Positions 25,572-34,952 of a stretch of 56,536 nt of DNA are shown one piece after another. This DNA comes from Bacteroidota bacterium (lineage in GTDB: Bacteria > Bacteroidota > Bacteroidia > Chitinophagales > Chitinophagaceae), in contig JAFAEW010000041.1 in the NCBI GenBank assembly GCA_023423835.1, positions 1 to 56,536 of the forward strand, written 5' to 3'. Both the position numbers and the translations under genes were made by a program. Position 1 is the first letter of the stretch. Every line of letters starts with the position of its first letter. Below the pieces are notes generated by a model that saw only the letters and a list, made by a program, of their open reading frames with translations, was not told the DNA's origin and did no database searches.

Positions 25572-26290
25572 AGGCAATGATTCTTGCTGCGGGCCTGGGC
25601 ACCCGGCTGAAACGGTGGACCGATACCCATCCCAAGGCATTGGCGGTGGTGCGTGGAAAGACGTTGCTGGAAAGGCAGATCCGTTACTTGCAGAAATACG
25701 GCATTTTCGAGGTCGTGGTAAACGTGCATCATTTTGCGGGTCAGATCATACAGGAAGTGGAAGAAAACGACGGTTGGGGAAGCACTGTTTTCATCAGCAA
25801 TGAAGTAGAAGAAGCGCTGGAAACCGGCGGCGGATTAAAATATGCATCCCATTTGTTGCAAGACAGCAATCCGGTTGTACTGATGAATGTCGATATTCTT
25901 ACCGATTTGGATCTTTCTGAAATGATCCGGTTTCACCAGGCTAAAAAAGGCGTGGCTACCCTTGCTGTTTCTGACCGGACTACATCAAGATATTTTTTGT
26001 TTGACAACGACAACCGGTTGTGCGGATGGACCAATGCAAAAACAGGGGTGAAAAGAATCGCAAGGGAGGTAAGTCCATTGGCGAGAAAGGCATTTAGCGG
26101 AATCCATATTATAGACAGGAAGCTGTTCTCGCTTTTGCCGGCTGAGGCAAAATTTTCGATGGTAGATGTTTATCTTGAAATTGCCGGTTCGCATCCGGTT
26201 TACGGGTTCGACCATTCGGGAGGGGTGTTTTTAGATGTTGGGAAACCGGAAGCCCTTGAGCTGGCTCAGCAGATGGCGGAAGAATTATAA
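25568..26290 (+). CDS. murU: MurU-like sugar-1-phosphate nucleotidyltransferase
   Basis: 240-residue nucleotidyltransferase of the GT-A-like NTP_transferase family. The N-terminal MILAAGLGTRLKRW motif binds the NTP, and the ETGGG and NVDILTD (metal) segments are typical. Next to a predicted AmgK kinase, the most economical role is MurNAc-1-phosphate uridylyltransferase, giving UDP-MurNAc directly and bypassing de novo synthesis. GDP-mannose or other sugar-nucleotide enzymes share the fold, so specificity rests on the gene pairing. Coupled to the kinase by a 4-bp overlap. Confidence 0.78.
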   Translation: MKAMILAAGLGTRLKRWTDTHPKALAVVRGKTLLERQIRYLQKYGIFEVVVNVHHFAGQIIQEVEENDGWGSTVFISNEVEEALETGGGLKYASHLLQDSNPVVLMNVDILTDLDLSEMIRFHQAKKGVATLAVSDRTTSRYFLFDNDNRLCGWTNAKTGVKRIAREVSPLARKAFSGIHIIDRKLFSLLPAEAKFSMVDVYLEIAGSHPVYGFDHSGGVFLDVGKPEALELAQQMAEEL

Positions 26291-26319
26291 CGTTATTTTT
26301 ACGCTTTCGAAATTTTACA

Positions 26320-26353
26320 TTTGGGAATTCTTTTGTTTTTATAGTACTTTTGC
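26320..26353 (+). promoter_or_regulatory. Promoter of the rimP-nusA-infB operon
   Basis: TTTG (26320-26323) with a 21-bp spacer to TACTTTTGC (26345-26353), the best -33/-7 pair in the window. Predicted start near 26360. It gives a leader of about 50 bases containing a strong hairpin before the rimP ATG at 26409. Confidence 0.65.
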
Positions 26354-26371
26354 AACTGGAAAAAAGACGAT

Positions 26372-26397
26372 AGAAGGGAACGGGGCCGTTCCCTTCT
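26372..26397 (+). promoter_or_regulatory. Strong leader hairpin upstream of rimP
   Basis: AGAAGGGAACGG (26372-26383) pairs perfectly with CCGTTCCCTTCT (26386-26397). It starts about 12 bases after the predicted transcription start and ends 11 bases before the rimP ATG. No proper T-run follows on the plus strand, so it is not a good terminator for murU. It could be a leader control element of the translation/NusA operon. Confidence 0.5.
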
Positions 26398-26408
26398 CTA
26401 TTTACGAT

Positions 26409-26879
26409 ATGGCAACAGAAATTTTACTGGAAAAAATAGATGCACTTTTACAGAAGCTCTTACAGGAAGAGCCGGAATATTTTAAGGTTAAGCTGAAGAT
26501 CAAACCGACCAACAACGTAAAGGTTTATCTTGATGGCGACCACGGAATTACGATTGAAAAATGTATTTATTTCAATCGCAAACTGTATAAGTTGATTGAA
26601 GAGGAAGGGCTGTTTCCCCCGGGGGAATACTCGCTCGAGGTTTCTTCACCGGGGGTAGACGAGCCGCTGCATGAAAAGCGGCAATACCATCGCAATATAG
26701 GGCGAATGGTAGAGGTAGTTTTCGAAGATAGCAGTAAAAAAGAAGGGAAACTGTTAAAGGTGGATGAGGACAGCTTTACCATTGAGGAAACCTGGGGTAA
26801 GGGAAAGAATATGGTAAAAAAAGAATTGATTATTCCATTTGATCAAATAAAAACAACAACCGTTCAAATTAAATTTTAA
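26409..26879 (+). CDS. rimP: Ribosome maturation factor RimP
   Basis: 156 residues, the family length. RimP binds 30S precursors and helps their assembly. The N-terminal alpha/beta domain contains VKVYLDGDHGITIEKC, and PGEYSLEVSSPGVDEPL is the family hallmark. A C-terminal SH3-like domain follows. The ATG at 26409 is chosen because an upstream extension would overlap murU and translate the leader hairpin. First gene of rimP-nusA-infB. Confidence 0.94.
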   Translation: MATEILLEKIDALLQKLLQEEPEYFKVKLKIKPTNNVKVYLDGDHGITIEKCIYFNRKLYKLIEEEGLFPPGEYSLEVSSPGVDEPLHEKRQYHRNIGRMVEVVFEDSSKKEGKLLKVDEDSFTIEETWGKGKNMVKKELIIPFDQIKTTTVQIKF

Positions 26880-26920
26880 AACATTATCGCTGATAATGAA
26901 AGTTTTTCAAACAAAACAAT

Positions 26921-28165
26921 ATGGCAAGTATAAATTTAATTGAGGCATTTCAGGAGTTTAAGGATGCCGAAAATATTGATCGCCCTACTTTGATGAAAGT
27001 TGTGGAAGACGTTTTTAAAACATTGCTCCGTAAAAAATTTGGCAGTGATGAAAACTTCGATGTGATTGTGAATGCGGAAAAGGGAGATCTTGAAATTATG
27101 CGCCGTCGGATGATTGTGGAGGATGGACAGATGGAAGATCCTTTAAGGGAGGTAGAATATAAAGATGCTATTAAGGTTGAACCGGACTTTGAGATCGGAG
27201 AGGAGTTGTATGAGGAAGTGGATTTGTACGATTTCGGTCGCCGCGCCATCCTTGCTGCGAAGCAAACGCTGGCAAGCCGCATCAGCGATCTGAAGAAAAA
27301 CGTTTTGGTGAAGAATTATGAATCGCGAATCGGGGAGATTATAGCTTCCGAGGTTTACCAGGTTTGGAGAAAGGAAGTTTTATTGCTCGATGAAGACGGA
27401 AACGAGCTTATTCTTCCCCGATCTGAACAAATTCCTCAGGATTTCTTTAAAAAAGGCGAAACAATTCGTGCAGTGGTAAGCCGGGTGGATATGAAAAATA
27501 ACAGTCCGGTAATCATACTAAGCCGTACCAGCCCCTTATTTCTGGCTAAATTGCTCGAAATTGAGGTTCCGGAGATTTTTGACGGCCTGATTACCATCAA
27601 AAAGATCGTTCGCGATCCCGGAGAAAGGGCCAAGGTGGCAGTGGAAAGCTTCGATGATCGGATAGACCCGGTAGGAGCGTGCGTGGGGATGAAAGGAAGC
27701 AGAATTCATGGCATAGTTCGTGAGCTTAAAAATGAGAATATTGATGTAATAAACTGGACAAATAATACGCAACTTCTCATTCAACGTTCATTGACGCCGG
27801 CGAAGATCAGTTATATGGATATTGATTACGAAAGACATCATGCAGAAGTGTATTTAAAACCGGATCAGGTATCGCTTGCTATTGGCAGAAAGGGCGTAAA
27901 TATTAAACTTGCATGTGAATTGACCGGATTTGATATTGACGTATTCAGGGAAAGCGAAGGAGAGGAAGAATTCGATATCGATCTGGAAGAGTTTTCCGAT
28001 GAAATTGATACCTGGGTAATTGATCAGCTGAAGAAGGTTGGTTGCGACACCGCAAGGAGCGTTTTGAATCTTTCAAATGATGAACTTGCAAGAAGGGCTG
28101 ACCTTGAAATGAGTACGGTAACGGAACTCAAAAAGATTCTCGAAGAAGAATTCGAACGGGAATAA
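26921..28165 (+). CDS. nusA: Transcription termination/antitermination factor NusA
   Basis: 414 residues. The N-terminal RNA polymerase-binding domain is followed by an S1 domain (about 130-195, GETIRAVVSRVD) and two KH domains (CVGMKGSRIHGIVREL and LAIGRKGVNIKLA). The acidic C-terminal tail is short, with a single HhH-like end rather than the acidic repeats of E. coli NusA. Controls pausing, termination and antitermination of transcription. Starts 41 bp after rimP; in other bacteria NusA autoregulates this operon. Confidence 0.96.
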   Translation: MASINLIEAFQEFKDAENIDRPTLMKVVEDVFKTLLRKKFGSDENFDVIVNAEKGDLEIMRRRMIVEDGQMEDPLREVEYKDAIKVEPDFEIGEELYEEVDLYDFGRRAILAAKQTLASRISDLKKNVLVKNYESRIGEIIASEVYQVWRKEVLLLDEDGNELILPRSEQIPQDFFKKGETIRAVVSRVDMKNNSPVIILSRTSPLFLAKLLEIEVPEIFDGLITIKKIVRDPGERAKVAVESFDDRIDPVGACVGMKGSRIHGIVRELKNENIDVINWTNNTQLLIQRSLTPAKISYMDIDYERHHAEVYLKPDQVSLAIGRKGVNIKLACELTGFDIDVFRESEGEEEFDIDLEEFSDEIDTWVIDQLKKVGCDTARSVLNLSNDELARRADLEMSTVTELKKILEEEFERE

Positions 28166-28222
28166 AAATATTGCTCAAAAAATTAAATTGCCTTAAGAGC
28201 AAAGGCACACAAAAAGGACTGA

Positions 28223-31200
28223 ATGTTAGAAACGAAATTACCGAGATTGTTGGCGGCCGCCAGAGAATTTAACGTTGGACAGGAAACGATTGTTGATTTT
28301 CTTGTATCCAAAGGCTTTAACCGTGATGAACTAAAACCTTCCGCAAGGTTGTCGGAGGAGATGTACCGTTCATTACAGCAGGAGTTTCAAAGTGATAAAA
28401 TGGCAAAATCAAAAGCCGATCAGATTGAAATTCCTAAAGGGGCAGTACCGGTTGAACGAAGAAGAAAGGAAGAAGAGGAAGTAGTCTTTAAAAAAGACGA
28501 ACGGAAGATCGAAAAACAACCTGAGCCGCAGGATGATTGGGCTTCTCCCCAACCTCAGCCGGCAGAAGAACCTCAACCGGAAGAAATTGCACAACCCGCT
28601 GTGCCGGAAGTGCAGCCTGAACCGGAGGCAAAACCGGAACCCGAAGCGGACCAGGTTACAAAAATTGATGCTCCTTCCATCCAGGGACTCAAAACAGTAG
28701 GAAAGATCGATCTGTCGGGTATGGATTTCTCCACAAGACCGAAAAAGAAAAAGACAGAAGAAGCGCCGGTTGAACAGCCGGCCGAACCCGTTGAGCAAAC
28801 GCCGGAAGAGCAGGCCATCGAGGAAACCACCGGGGTTTCAGATCAGGTAGCGGAAGAAATAAAAGAAGAAACAACGCCTGAAAACGTTGAAGAAACAGTG
28901 GAAGATCTGCCGGTAATAGAACCCGTAACCGAACCTTCGGAAGAACCGGCGGCGCCCGTTGATGAAGAGGCTCCGGAAATTATCGCACCTCCGGCAGAAA
29001 ATCAGCCTGAGGAGCAGGTGGTAATTGAAAATATCAGGGCGCAAAAATTAGAAGGACCGAAGATTTTAGGAAAAATAAAATTGCCGGTCGACAATGATAC
29101 GCGTCCAAAACCGGTAAAGAATGAAGAAAAGCGGAAGCGCAAACGCATTCCGATCGACAAAAAGACGGATCACAAAACCGTTGAAAGCCGGAAGGACGGT
29201 CAACCGCAGAGGAAATCTCCTACCGCAGCGGGAACCGGTGAAAGACGTCCGGGACTTACCATTCAGAAAGCGGGAGATAAACCAGCTAATCGGCAGGGTC
29301 GTGACCACAGAAGAGGAAGAGATCAAAAACGGGAAGAAAAGGAAATCGATCAAAAAGAAATTCAGGACAAGATCCGGGAAACGCAGGCTAAACTTTCCGG
29401 TGGCGGAGGTAGCCGTAAGAGTCTTAAAGCAAAACATCGTCGCGAAAAACGCCAGGAAGCAGCAGATGCAATGGGCGAGATGAACGATGATAACATCCTG
29501 CAGGTAACCGAATTTGTTACCGTAAGCGATCTTGCCAACCTGATGGACGTAAGTTTTGCTGATGTAATCAGTAAATGTATGAGCCTTGGAATAATGGTAT
29601 CCATTAACCAACGCCTCGATGCGGAAGTGATAGAACTCGTAGCCGGAGAATTCGGATATGAGGTTGAATTCATCGGGCTTGAGGATCATGAAGAAACCGA
29701 AGAAGAAGAAATTGAGGATGAAGACGCTATGATACCGCGTTCGCCCATCGTAACCATCATGGGACACGTTGACCATGGTAAAACTTCGCTACTCGATTAT
29801 ATCAGAAATGCGAATGTTGTTGCAGGGGAAGCAGGCGGAATTACACAGCATATAGGAGCCTATGAAGTAACGCTGTCAAATGGAAAGCGAATTACTTTCC
29901 TTGATACACCTGGTCACGAGGCATTTACGGCCATGCGTGCACGCGGTGCCAAGGTAACCGATCTGGCGGTAATTGTAATCGCCGCGGATGATGCAGTGAT
30001 GCCGCAAACCCGTGAAGCCATCAGCCATGCGCAGGCAGCAGGCGTTCCGATGATCTTTGCCATAAATAAAATCGATAAAGAAGGTGCAAATCCTGCAAAA
30101 ATTTATGAGCAGCTTGCACAGATGAATATTCTGGTGGAAGAATGGGGTGGAAAATTCCAGAGTCAGGAACTTTCGGCAAAGCAGGGTCTTAACGTAGATC
30201 TGCTTCAGGAAAAAATCCTGCTGGAAGCCGAATTACTCGATCTTAAAGCCAATCCAAACCGTGAAGCAACGGGTACCATCATCGAAGCTTCTCTCGATAA
30301 AGGACGTGGATATGTTGCTACTTTGCTGGTACTGAGTGGAACGCTCAGAGTGGGCGATCTGATCGTGAGTGGTCAGTATTACGGCCGCGTAAAGGCGATG
30401 TTCAACGAGCGGAATCAACGGGTAGAAGAAGCACCGCCATCCACGCCGGTTCAGATTCTCGGACTAAACGGCGCGCCGCAGGCAGGTGAAAAGATCAAAG
30501 TGTACGCGGATGAATCTGAAGCGAAAAACGCAGCTTTGAAACGTGCGCAGATTGTGAGAGAACAAGGATTAAGAGCAAGAAAGCATATTACTCTTGATGA
30601 GATCGGACGTCGTCTGGCGCTCGGCAACTTCAAGGAATTGAATCTTATCATCAAAGGTGATGTAGACGGCTCGGTAGAAGCATTAAGCGATTCGCTTCAA
30701 AAACTTTCTACAGACGAGATTATTGTATCTGTGGTGCATAAGGGCGTGGGACAGATTTCTGAAAGTGATGTGTTGCTTGCAACTGCTTCCGACGCCGTTA
30801 TCGTTGGTTTTAACGTACGGCCATCCGTTCAGGCTGCAAGACTTGCAGATACGGAAGGAGTGGAAATCAAACTTTATTCCATCATCTATAATGCGATCGA
30901 AGAAATCAAGAGCGCGATGGAAGGCATGTTGGAACCAAAGATCCAGGAACGTATTACTGCCAACGTGGAAGTAAGGGAGTTGTACAAGTTTGATAAAGCA
31001 ACCGTTGCAGGATGTCAGGTAATTGATGGTAAAATCAGCAGAAAAGATAAAGTACGGTTGATTCGTGATGGTATTGTTATTTATCCGACTGCAGAAGGAG
31101 CAAGCGCCGAACTCGGTTCATTGAAACGCTATAAAGACGATGTGAAGGACGTACAGGCAGGAATGGAATGCGGATTGACAATTAAAAACTACAATGACCT

Positions 31201-31258
31201 CAAAGTGGGCGATATTGTAGAAGCTTACGAAGAAGAAGAGATCAAACGAACCTTATAA
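28223..31258 (+). CDS. infB: Translation initiation factor IF-2
   Basis: 1011 residues. After the N-terminal IF2_N domain comes a long low-complexity stretch rich in Glu, Pro, Gln and Ala (about 70-300), then a basic region. The GTPase domain has MGHVDHGKTS (G1, about 512-521), DTPGHEAF (G3, about 561) and NKID (G4, about 613). Beta-barrel and C-terminal domains that bind fMet-tRNA complete it. Delivers initiator tRNA to the 30S subunit. Last gene of the operon, with a terminator just behind it. Confidence 0.97.
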   Translation: MLETKLPRLLAAAREFNVGQETIVDFLVSKGFNRDELKPSARLSEEMYRSLQQEFQSDKMAKSKADQIEIPKGAVPVERRRKEEEEVVFKKDERKIEKQPEPQDDWASPQPQPAEEPQPEEIAQPAVPEVQPEPEAKPEPEADQVTKIDAPSIQGLKTVGKIDLSGMDFSTRPKKKKTEEAPVEQPAEPVEQTPEEQAIEETTGVSDQVAEEIKEETTPENVEETVEDLPVIEPVTEPSEEPAAPVDEEAPEIIAPPAENQPEEQVVIENIRAQKLEGPKILGKIKLPVDNDTRPKPVKNEEKRKRKRIPIDKKTDHKTVESRKDGQPQRKSPTAAGTGERRPGLTIQKAGDKPANRQGRDHRRGRDQKREEKEIDQKEIQDKIRETQAKLSGGGGSRKSLKAKHRREKRQEAADAMGEMNDDNILQVTEFVTVSDLANLMDVSFADVISKCMSLGIMVSINQRLDAEVIELVAGEFGYEVEFIGLEDHEETEEEEIEDEDAMIPRSPIVTIMGHVDHGKTSLLDYIRNANVVAGEAGGITQHIGAYEVTLSNGKRITFLDTPGHEAFTAMRARGAKVTDLAVIVIAADDAVMPQTREAISHAQAAGVPMIFAINKIDKEGANPAKIYEQLAQMNILVEEWGGKFQSQELSAKQGLNVDLLQEKILLEAELLDLKANPNREATGTIIEASLDKGRGYVATLLVLSGTLRVGDLIVSGQYYGRVKAMFNERNQRVEEAPPSTPVQILGLNGAPQAGEKIKVYADESEAKNAALKRAQIVREQGLRARKHITLDEIGRRLALGNFKELNLIIKGDVDGSVEALSDSLQKLSTDEIIVSVVHKGVGQISESDVLLATASDAVIVGFNVRPSVQAARLADTEGVEIKLYSIIYNAIEEIKSAMEGMLEPKIQERITANVEVRELYKFDKATVAGCQVIDGKISRKDKVRLIRDGIVIYPTAEGASAELGSLKRYKDDVKDVQAGMECGLTIKNYNDLKVGDIVEAYEEEEIKRTL

Positions 31259-31278
31259 TAAAATATCTCAATAAAAAG

Positions 31279-31307
31279 CAATTAGCCTTCGGGCTAATTG
31301 TTTTGTT
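31279..31307 (+). terminator. infB operon terminator
   Basis: Perfect 9-bp stem CAATTAGCC (31279-31287) / GGCTAATTG (31292-31300) capped by a stable TTCG tetraloop and followed by TTTTGTT. Lies 20 bp after the infB stop. Confidence 0.9.
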
Positions 31308-31346
31308 AAAAGCCCGTTCCTTCTCCCTAATCCTGTTGCATTTCTA

Positions 31347-31354
31347 TATTTTTG
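31347..31354 (+). promoter_or_regulatory. -7 box for the SurA-like gene
   Basis: TATTTTTG matches TAnnTTTG, 15 bp before the ATG at 31370. No clear -33 element. Confidence 0.45.
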
Positions 31355-31369
31355 AAATTATTATTAATT

Positions 31370-32767
31370 ATGAAGAAGCTGTTTTTTCTGGTCATAATGA
31401 TTGCCCTTGTTGCCGTTGATTCGGCCTTTGCACAAACGCAGAAAGTGGTGGCGGATAAAATCATTGCGCAAATTGGAAATAAGATCATCCTGAAATCTGA
31501 TATTGACAATGCAATTCTCGATACCAAAAGACAAGACCCGGATGTGCAATTGCCTCCAAACGTCGGCTGTCTTTTTCTTCAGGGCCAATTAATCCAGAAA
31601 ACCCTGGTATTGCAGGCAGAAAAAGATTCAATCATAATTGAAAATGATGAGCTAGAGGCTTTGCTCGACAACAAGATCCGCTATTTTATAAATATGTATG
31701 GATCGCAGGAGGTTTTGGAACAGATTGCCGGAAGAAGCGTATACCAGATTAAAGAGGATCTGCGCGTTCCGTTTATGGAAAAGACACTGGCTGAAAAAAT
31801 GCAGGCAAAGATCCTGGAGAATGTAAAGATTACACCGAATGAAGTAAGAGCATATTACGAATCTATACCGAAAGATAGTTTGAGGTTTTATGAAAGTGAG
31901 TGGGAAGTGAGTGAAATCATTATCTATCCAAAAGCAAATAAGGATGTGGAAGAGTTCGTGAGCCAGCAACTGCTCGATATGAAGCGGCAGGTTGAAAGTG
32001 GTCAAAAAACTTTCAGCGCACTGGCAAAATTGTATTCTGATGATCCGGGAAGTAAGGACAATGGCGGTCAGTACAGCATCAACAGAAACGATAAATCATG
32101 GGATCCTACCTTCGTTGCCGCCGCTTTCAAACTGAAGGACGGCCAGATTTCCCCTGTAATTAAAACCAGATTCGGACTCCACATTATTCAAATGGTGAGC
32201 CGGGCGGGAGATGAGGCGGTGGTGAGACATATTTTGAAAATTCCACCGGTCACCGATGTAGAGGTTAAAGCCGCAATCGAAAAAATGGATACAATTCGCA
32301 CAAGTATCGTAGACGGCAAAATGAATTTCGCTACGGCTGTAAACAAATATAGCGAAGATGAAAACAGCAAATTCACGAGCGGAGCCATTACCAATCAAAT
32401 GGGATCGACCTACATCAATATTGATCAGTTGGATAAGGATGCAGTTGTGGCCCTTAAAAATCAAAACGTTGGTGATATTACACAACCGCAGGTATTTACC
32501 GACGAGCGGAGCCGGAAGGCAGTAAGAATCCTCTATCTTAAATCAAAAACCGAACCCCATCGCGAAAACCTTAAGGACGATTATAATAAGATCGCACAAA
32601 GGGCGCTTGATGAAAAAAAGCAGGGTGTGTTAGAAAAGTGGTTTAAAGATCATATTGATGATTATTACGTTTCCATTGATCCTGCCTACGGAAGTTGCCA
32701 TGGCGCAATCGGCGAATGGCTCGATGCGGCTGAAAAGGCAAATGCCAATGCACGGCTCAACCAGTAA
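31370..32767 (+). CDS. SurA-like periplasmic peptidyl-prolyl isomerase
   Basis: 465 residues. Signal peptide (MKKLFFLVIMIALVAVDSAFAQ), SurA N-terminal chaperone region (IIAQIGNKIILKSDIDNAI), then two parvulin PpiC domains (about 170-275, with DPGSKDNGGQYS ... ARF-type TRFGLHIIQM; and about 285-385, with YSEDENSKFTSGAI). The protein probably escorts outer-membrane proteins across the periplasm. It ends with a His/Cys-containing tail (GSCHGAIGEWLDAAEKA) without a known domain. A TTG at 31352 is a less likely start. Confidence 0.9.
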   Translation: MKKLFFLVIMIALVAVDSAFAQTQKVVADKIIAQIGNKIILKSDIDNAILDTKRQDPDVQLPPNVGCLFLQGQLIQKTLVLQAEKDSIIIENDELEALLDNKIRYFINMYGSQEVLEQIAGRSVYQIKEDLRVPFMEKTLAEKMQAKILENVKITPNEVRAYYESIPKDSLRFYESEWEVSEIIIYPKANKDVEEFVSQQLLDMKRQVESGQKTFSALAKLYSDDPGSKDNGGQYSINRNDKSWDPTFVAAAFKLKDGQISPVIKTRFGLHIIQMVSRAGDEAVVRHILKIPPVTDVEVKAAIEKMDTIRTSIVDGKMNFATAVNKYSEDENSKFTSGAITNQMGSTYINIDQLDKDAVVALKNQNVGDITQPQVFTDERSRKAVRILYLKSKTEPHRENLKDDYNKIAQRALDEKKQGVLEKWFKDHIDDYYVSIDPAYGSCHGAIGEWLDAAEKANANARLNQ

Positions 32768-32831
32768 TATACAATCAGCTTTCCGGCTTGACTTTTATCG
32801 CCGATTTTCTGGCAAAAAGAAAAACGTGATT

Positions 32832-34076
32832 TTACGATAAAGACTTCGAATGATACCTTAGAACATTGCTGTTCGTTTTTCTGAAAATCTCCTTGCTGTA
32901 ATGTAAGATATCATCGGCAGTTATTTCCGCATAGCGATCCATTTCTTCATTGAATAAATTGGCATTTCCAAGAAGTTCATAATAAGCCAGGTTTGCCGCC
33001 CTGTTCATAAGCGACATATCTTCAAATGCAATCTGGCTCTCCGTCTTATTTTTTACCTTTTGTAATTCCTCATCGCTGATCTTCACCGTTTTCAGATTTT
33101 CCAGAATGGCATCAATAGCCAGTTCAGCTTCTTCCTGTCGCACGCCTTTTACCAGCTTTCCTTCAATCGTTAGCAATCCCGCGTCGATTGTTCCGAATTG
33201 ATAACAGTTGATATTGCTAAAAATCTTTTTTTCTTTCACCAGTTCATTGAATAAACGGGAAGATCCGCCTCCACCTAAAATCTCCGTTATCAATTCTGCC
33301 GCATAATATCCTTTGTCCAGCCGGGCTGCCATGTGCCAGGTTTCGTAAAAAGCTTCGAGGGGCACATCGGCAGTTACATCAAGCGCATGCATCTCCGTTT
33401 GCCCTGGCTCCTGAGGAATAACACGAACAAATTTTTCTCCGGCTGGAATATCGCCAAACCATTTTTCAGCCAGCCGTCGTATTTCATCGGTCTTTACATT
33501 TCCTGCAACAACGAGGATCGCATTATTGGGACGATAATATTTGAAGAAGAAGCTTTTAACGTCTTTGAGTTTCGCATCTTCAATGTGACTTAGTTCTTTT
33601 CCGATTGTCATCCAGCGATAGGGGTGAACGCTATAGGCAAGCTCACGCATTTTGTGCCAGGCATCTCCATAAGGTTGGTTGATGTAATGTTCTTTAAATT
33701 CCTCCGACACCACCTTTCTTTGCACCTGAAGGCTCTTTTCACTGAATGCCAGACTTAGCATGCGATCGCTTTCCAGCCAAAAGGCGGTTTCAATATTTTC
33801 AGCGGGCAACTGGCAATAGTAATTGGTGAGGTCGCTCGTGGTGTAAGCATTGTTCTCGCCTCCTGCTCTCTGCAAGGGCTCATCATAGTCTTCGATGTTT
33901 ACACTTCCGCCAAACATCAGGTGTTCGAATAAATGAGCAAAACCTGTTTTGTCGGGATCTTCATCCCTCGATCCCACATTATACATCACGTTTACAACAG
34001 CCATCGGTGAAGAATTATCTTCATGCACCAACACCCTCAATCCATTGCTCAACTCAAAACGATCAAAATCAATCAT
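32832..34076 (-). CDS. M16 family zinc metallopeptidase
   Basis: 414 residues, one M16A and one M16C half. The inverted zinc motif HLFEH is present (His48, Glu51, His52), and the distal Glu lies in the ENIETAFWLESDRM segment, so the enzyme should be active. No signal peptide is visible, so it may be cytoplasmic, unlike many M16 pairs. Bacteroidota often encode an active and an inactive half side by side; the partner is not adjacent here. Confidence 0.88.
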   Translation of the reverse strand: MIDFDRFELSNGLRVLVHEDNSSPMAVVNVMYNVGSRDEDPDKTGFAHLFEHLMFGGSVNIEDYDEPLQRAGGENNAYTTSDLTNYYCQLPAENIETAFWLESDRMLSLAFSEKSLQVQRKVVSEEFKEHYINQPYGDAWHKMRELAYSVHPYRWMTIGKELSHIEDAKLKDVKSFFFKYYRPNNAILVVAGNVKTDEIRRLAEKWFGDIPAGEKFVRVIPQEPGQTEMHALDVTADVPLEAFYETWHMAARLDKGYYAAELITEILGGGGSSRLFNELVKEKKIFSNINCYQFGTIDAGLLTIEGKLVKGVRQEEAELAIDAILENLKTVKISDEELQKVKNKTESQIAFEDMSLMNRAANLAYYELLGNANLFNEEMDRYAEITADDILHYSKEIFRKTNSNVLRYHSKSLS

Positions 34077-34122
34077 CCTTAAAAAAATAAACGATTAAAT
34101 GTTAAACGATATCGGAATCTCT

Positions 34123-34878
34123 CTAAATATTCAAGCCTCCGCATACACTGATTACCTGACCGGTAACATATGAACTAAGGTCGCTTGCCAGAAACAGGCA
34201 AACGTCTGCGATTTCACCGGCACTTCCAAAACGCCCGAGCGGAATGCGTTTCAGATACGATTCTGCTGCATCGCCTTCCGATAAATAGCTGGTCATATCC
34301 GTTTCCACAAATCCCGGCGCAACGGCATTGCATCTGATGTTTCTGCTTCCCAGTTCGTGTGCAATCGATTTTGTAAATCCTATAATTCCGGCTTTACTTG
34401 CGGCATAGCTGCTTTGCCCGGCATTGCCGCGCATCCCAATCATAGAACTCATATTGATGATGCTTCCGGCTTTGGCCTTCAGCATAGGCCGCATTACAAG
34501 TTTTGTCATGTTGAATACGCTCTTCAAATTTGTTTCCATGACTTCATCCCATTGTTGCGCATTCATTCGCAGGAGTAAATTGTCTTTGCTTATTCCGGCA
34601 TTATTTACGCAGATATCGATTGTTCCAAATTCTTTCAAAACCTCATTTACCGTAGTTTCACAGGCTGCATAATCCGATGCATTGCTTTGGTAAGCTTGTG
34701 CTTTTACACCTTTTTCCCGGATTTGATTTACCAATGCTTCTGCCCTTTCCCTACTGCTGTCGCTCACGTAGGTAATGGCAACGTTTGCACCATTTTCAGC
34801 GAATTTTAGGGCGATGGCAGCACCAATGCCTCTTGCGGCTCCGGTAACGATAGCAGTCTTTCCTTTAAGTAATTCCAT
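34123..34878 (-). CDS. fabG: 3-oxoacyl-ACP reductase (FabG)
   Basis: 251 residues, the family length. NADPH-dependent reduction of 3-oxoacyl-ACP in fatty acid elongation. Rossmann motif VTGAARGIG (residues 11-19), NNAG at 92-95, and the SDR catalytic set Ser145, Tyr158, Lys162 (SSYAASK). The C-terminus SSYVTGQVISVCGGLNI is FabG-like. The start is ATG at 34878; longer in-frame starts add an improbable hydrophobic, AT-rich extension overlapping the mqnC stop. Confidence 0.88.
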   Translation of the reverse strand: MELLKGKTAIVTGAARGIGAAIALKFAENGANVAITYVSDSSRERAEALVNQIREKGVKAQAYQSNASDYAACETTVNEVLKEFGTIDICVNNAGISKDNLLLRMNAQQWDEVMETNLKSVFNMTKLVMRPMLKAKAGSIINMSSMIGMRGNAGQSSYAASKAGIIGFTKSIAHELGSRNIRCNAVAPGFVETDMTSYLSEGDAAESYLKRIPLGRFGSAGEIADVCLFLASDLSSYVTGQVISVCGGLNI

Positions 34879-34952
34879 TTTTTTGGTTTTAGAAATTTTG
34901 TTCTGAATTGTTAGAATGTATAAATATAATCTAATTGTAACATCAACCGTCT

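Noticed and set aside
26235..26408. N-terminal extension of rimP
   Set aside because: It would overlap murU and cross the promoter and leader hairpin; the ATG at 26409 gives the family length.
26883..26897. ATTATC/GATAAT hairpin between rimP and nusA
   Set aside because: Only six A-T-rich pairs; expected often by chance in this composition.
29066..29776. 236-codon open frame antisense to infB
   Set aside because: Arises from codon bias in the basic/acidic low-complexity part of IF-2; composition is Phe-rich nonsense and no homology is apparent.
32832..34076. Mitochondrial-processing-type peptidase pair
   Set aside because: Only one M16 gene is present; the inactive partner is not adjacent, so a two-subunit reading is unsupported.
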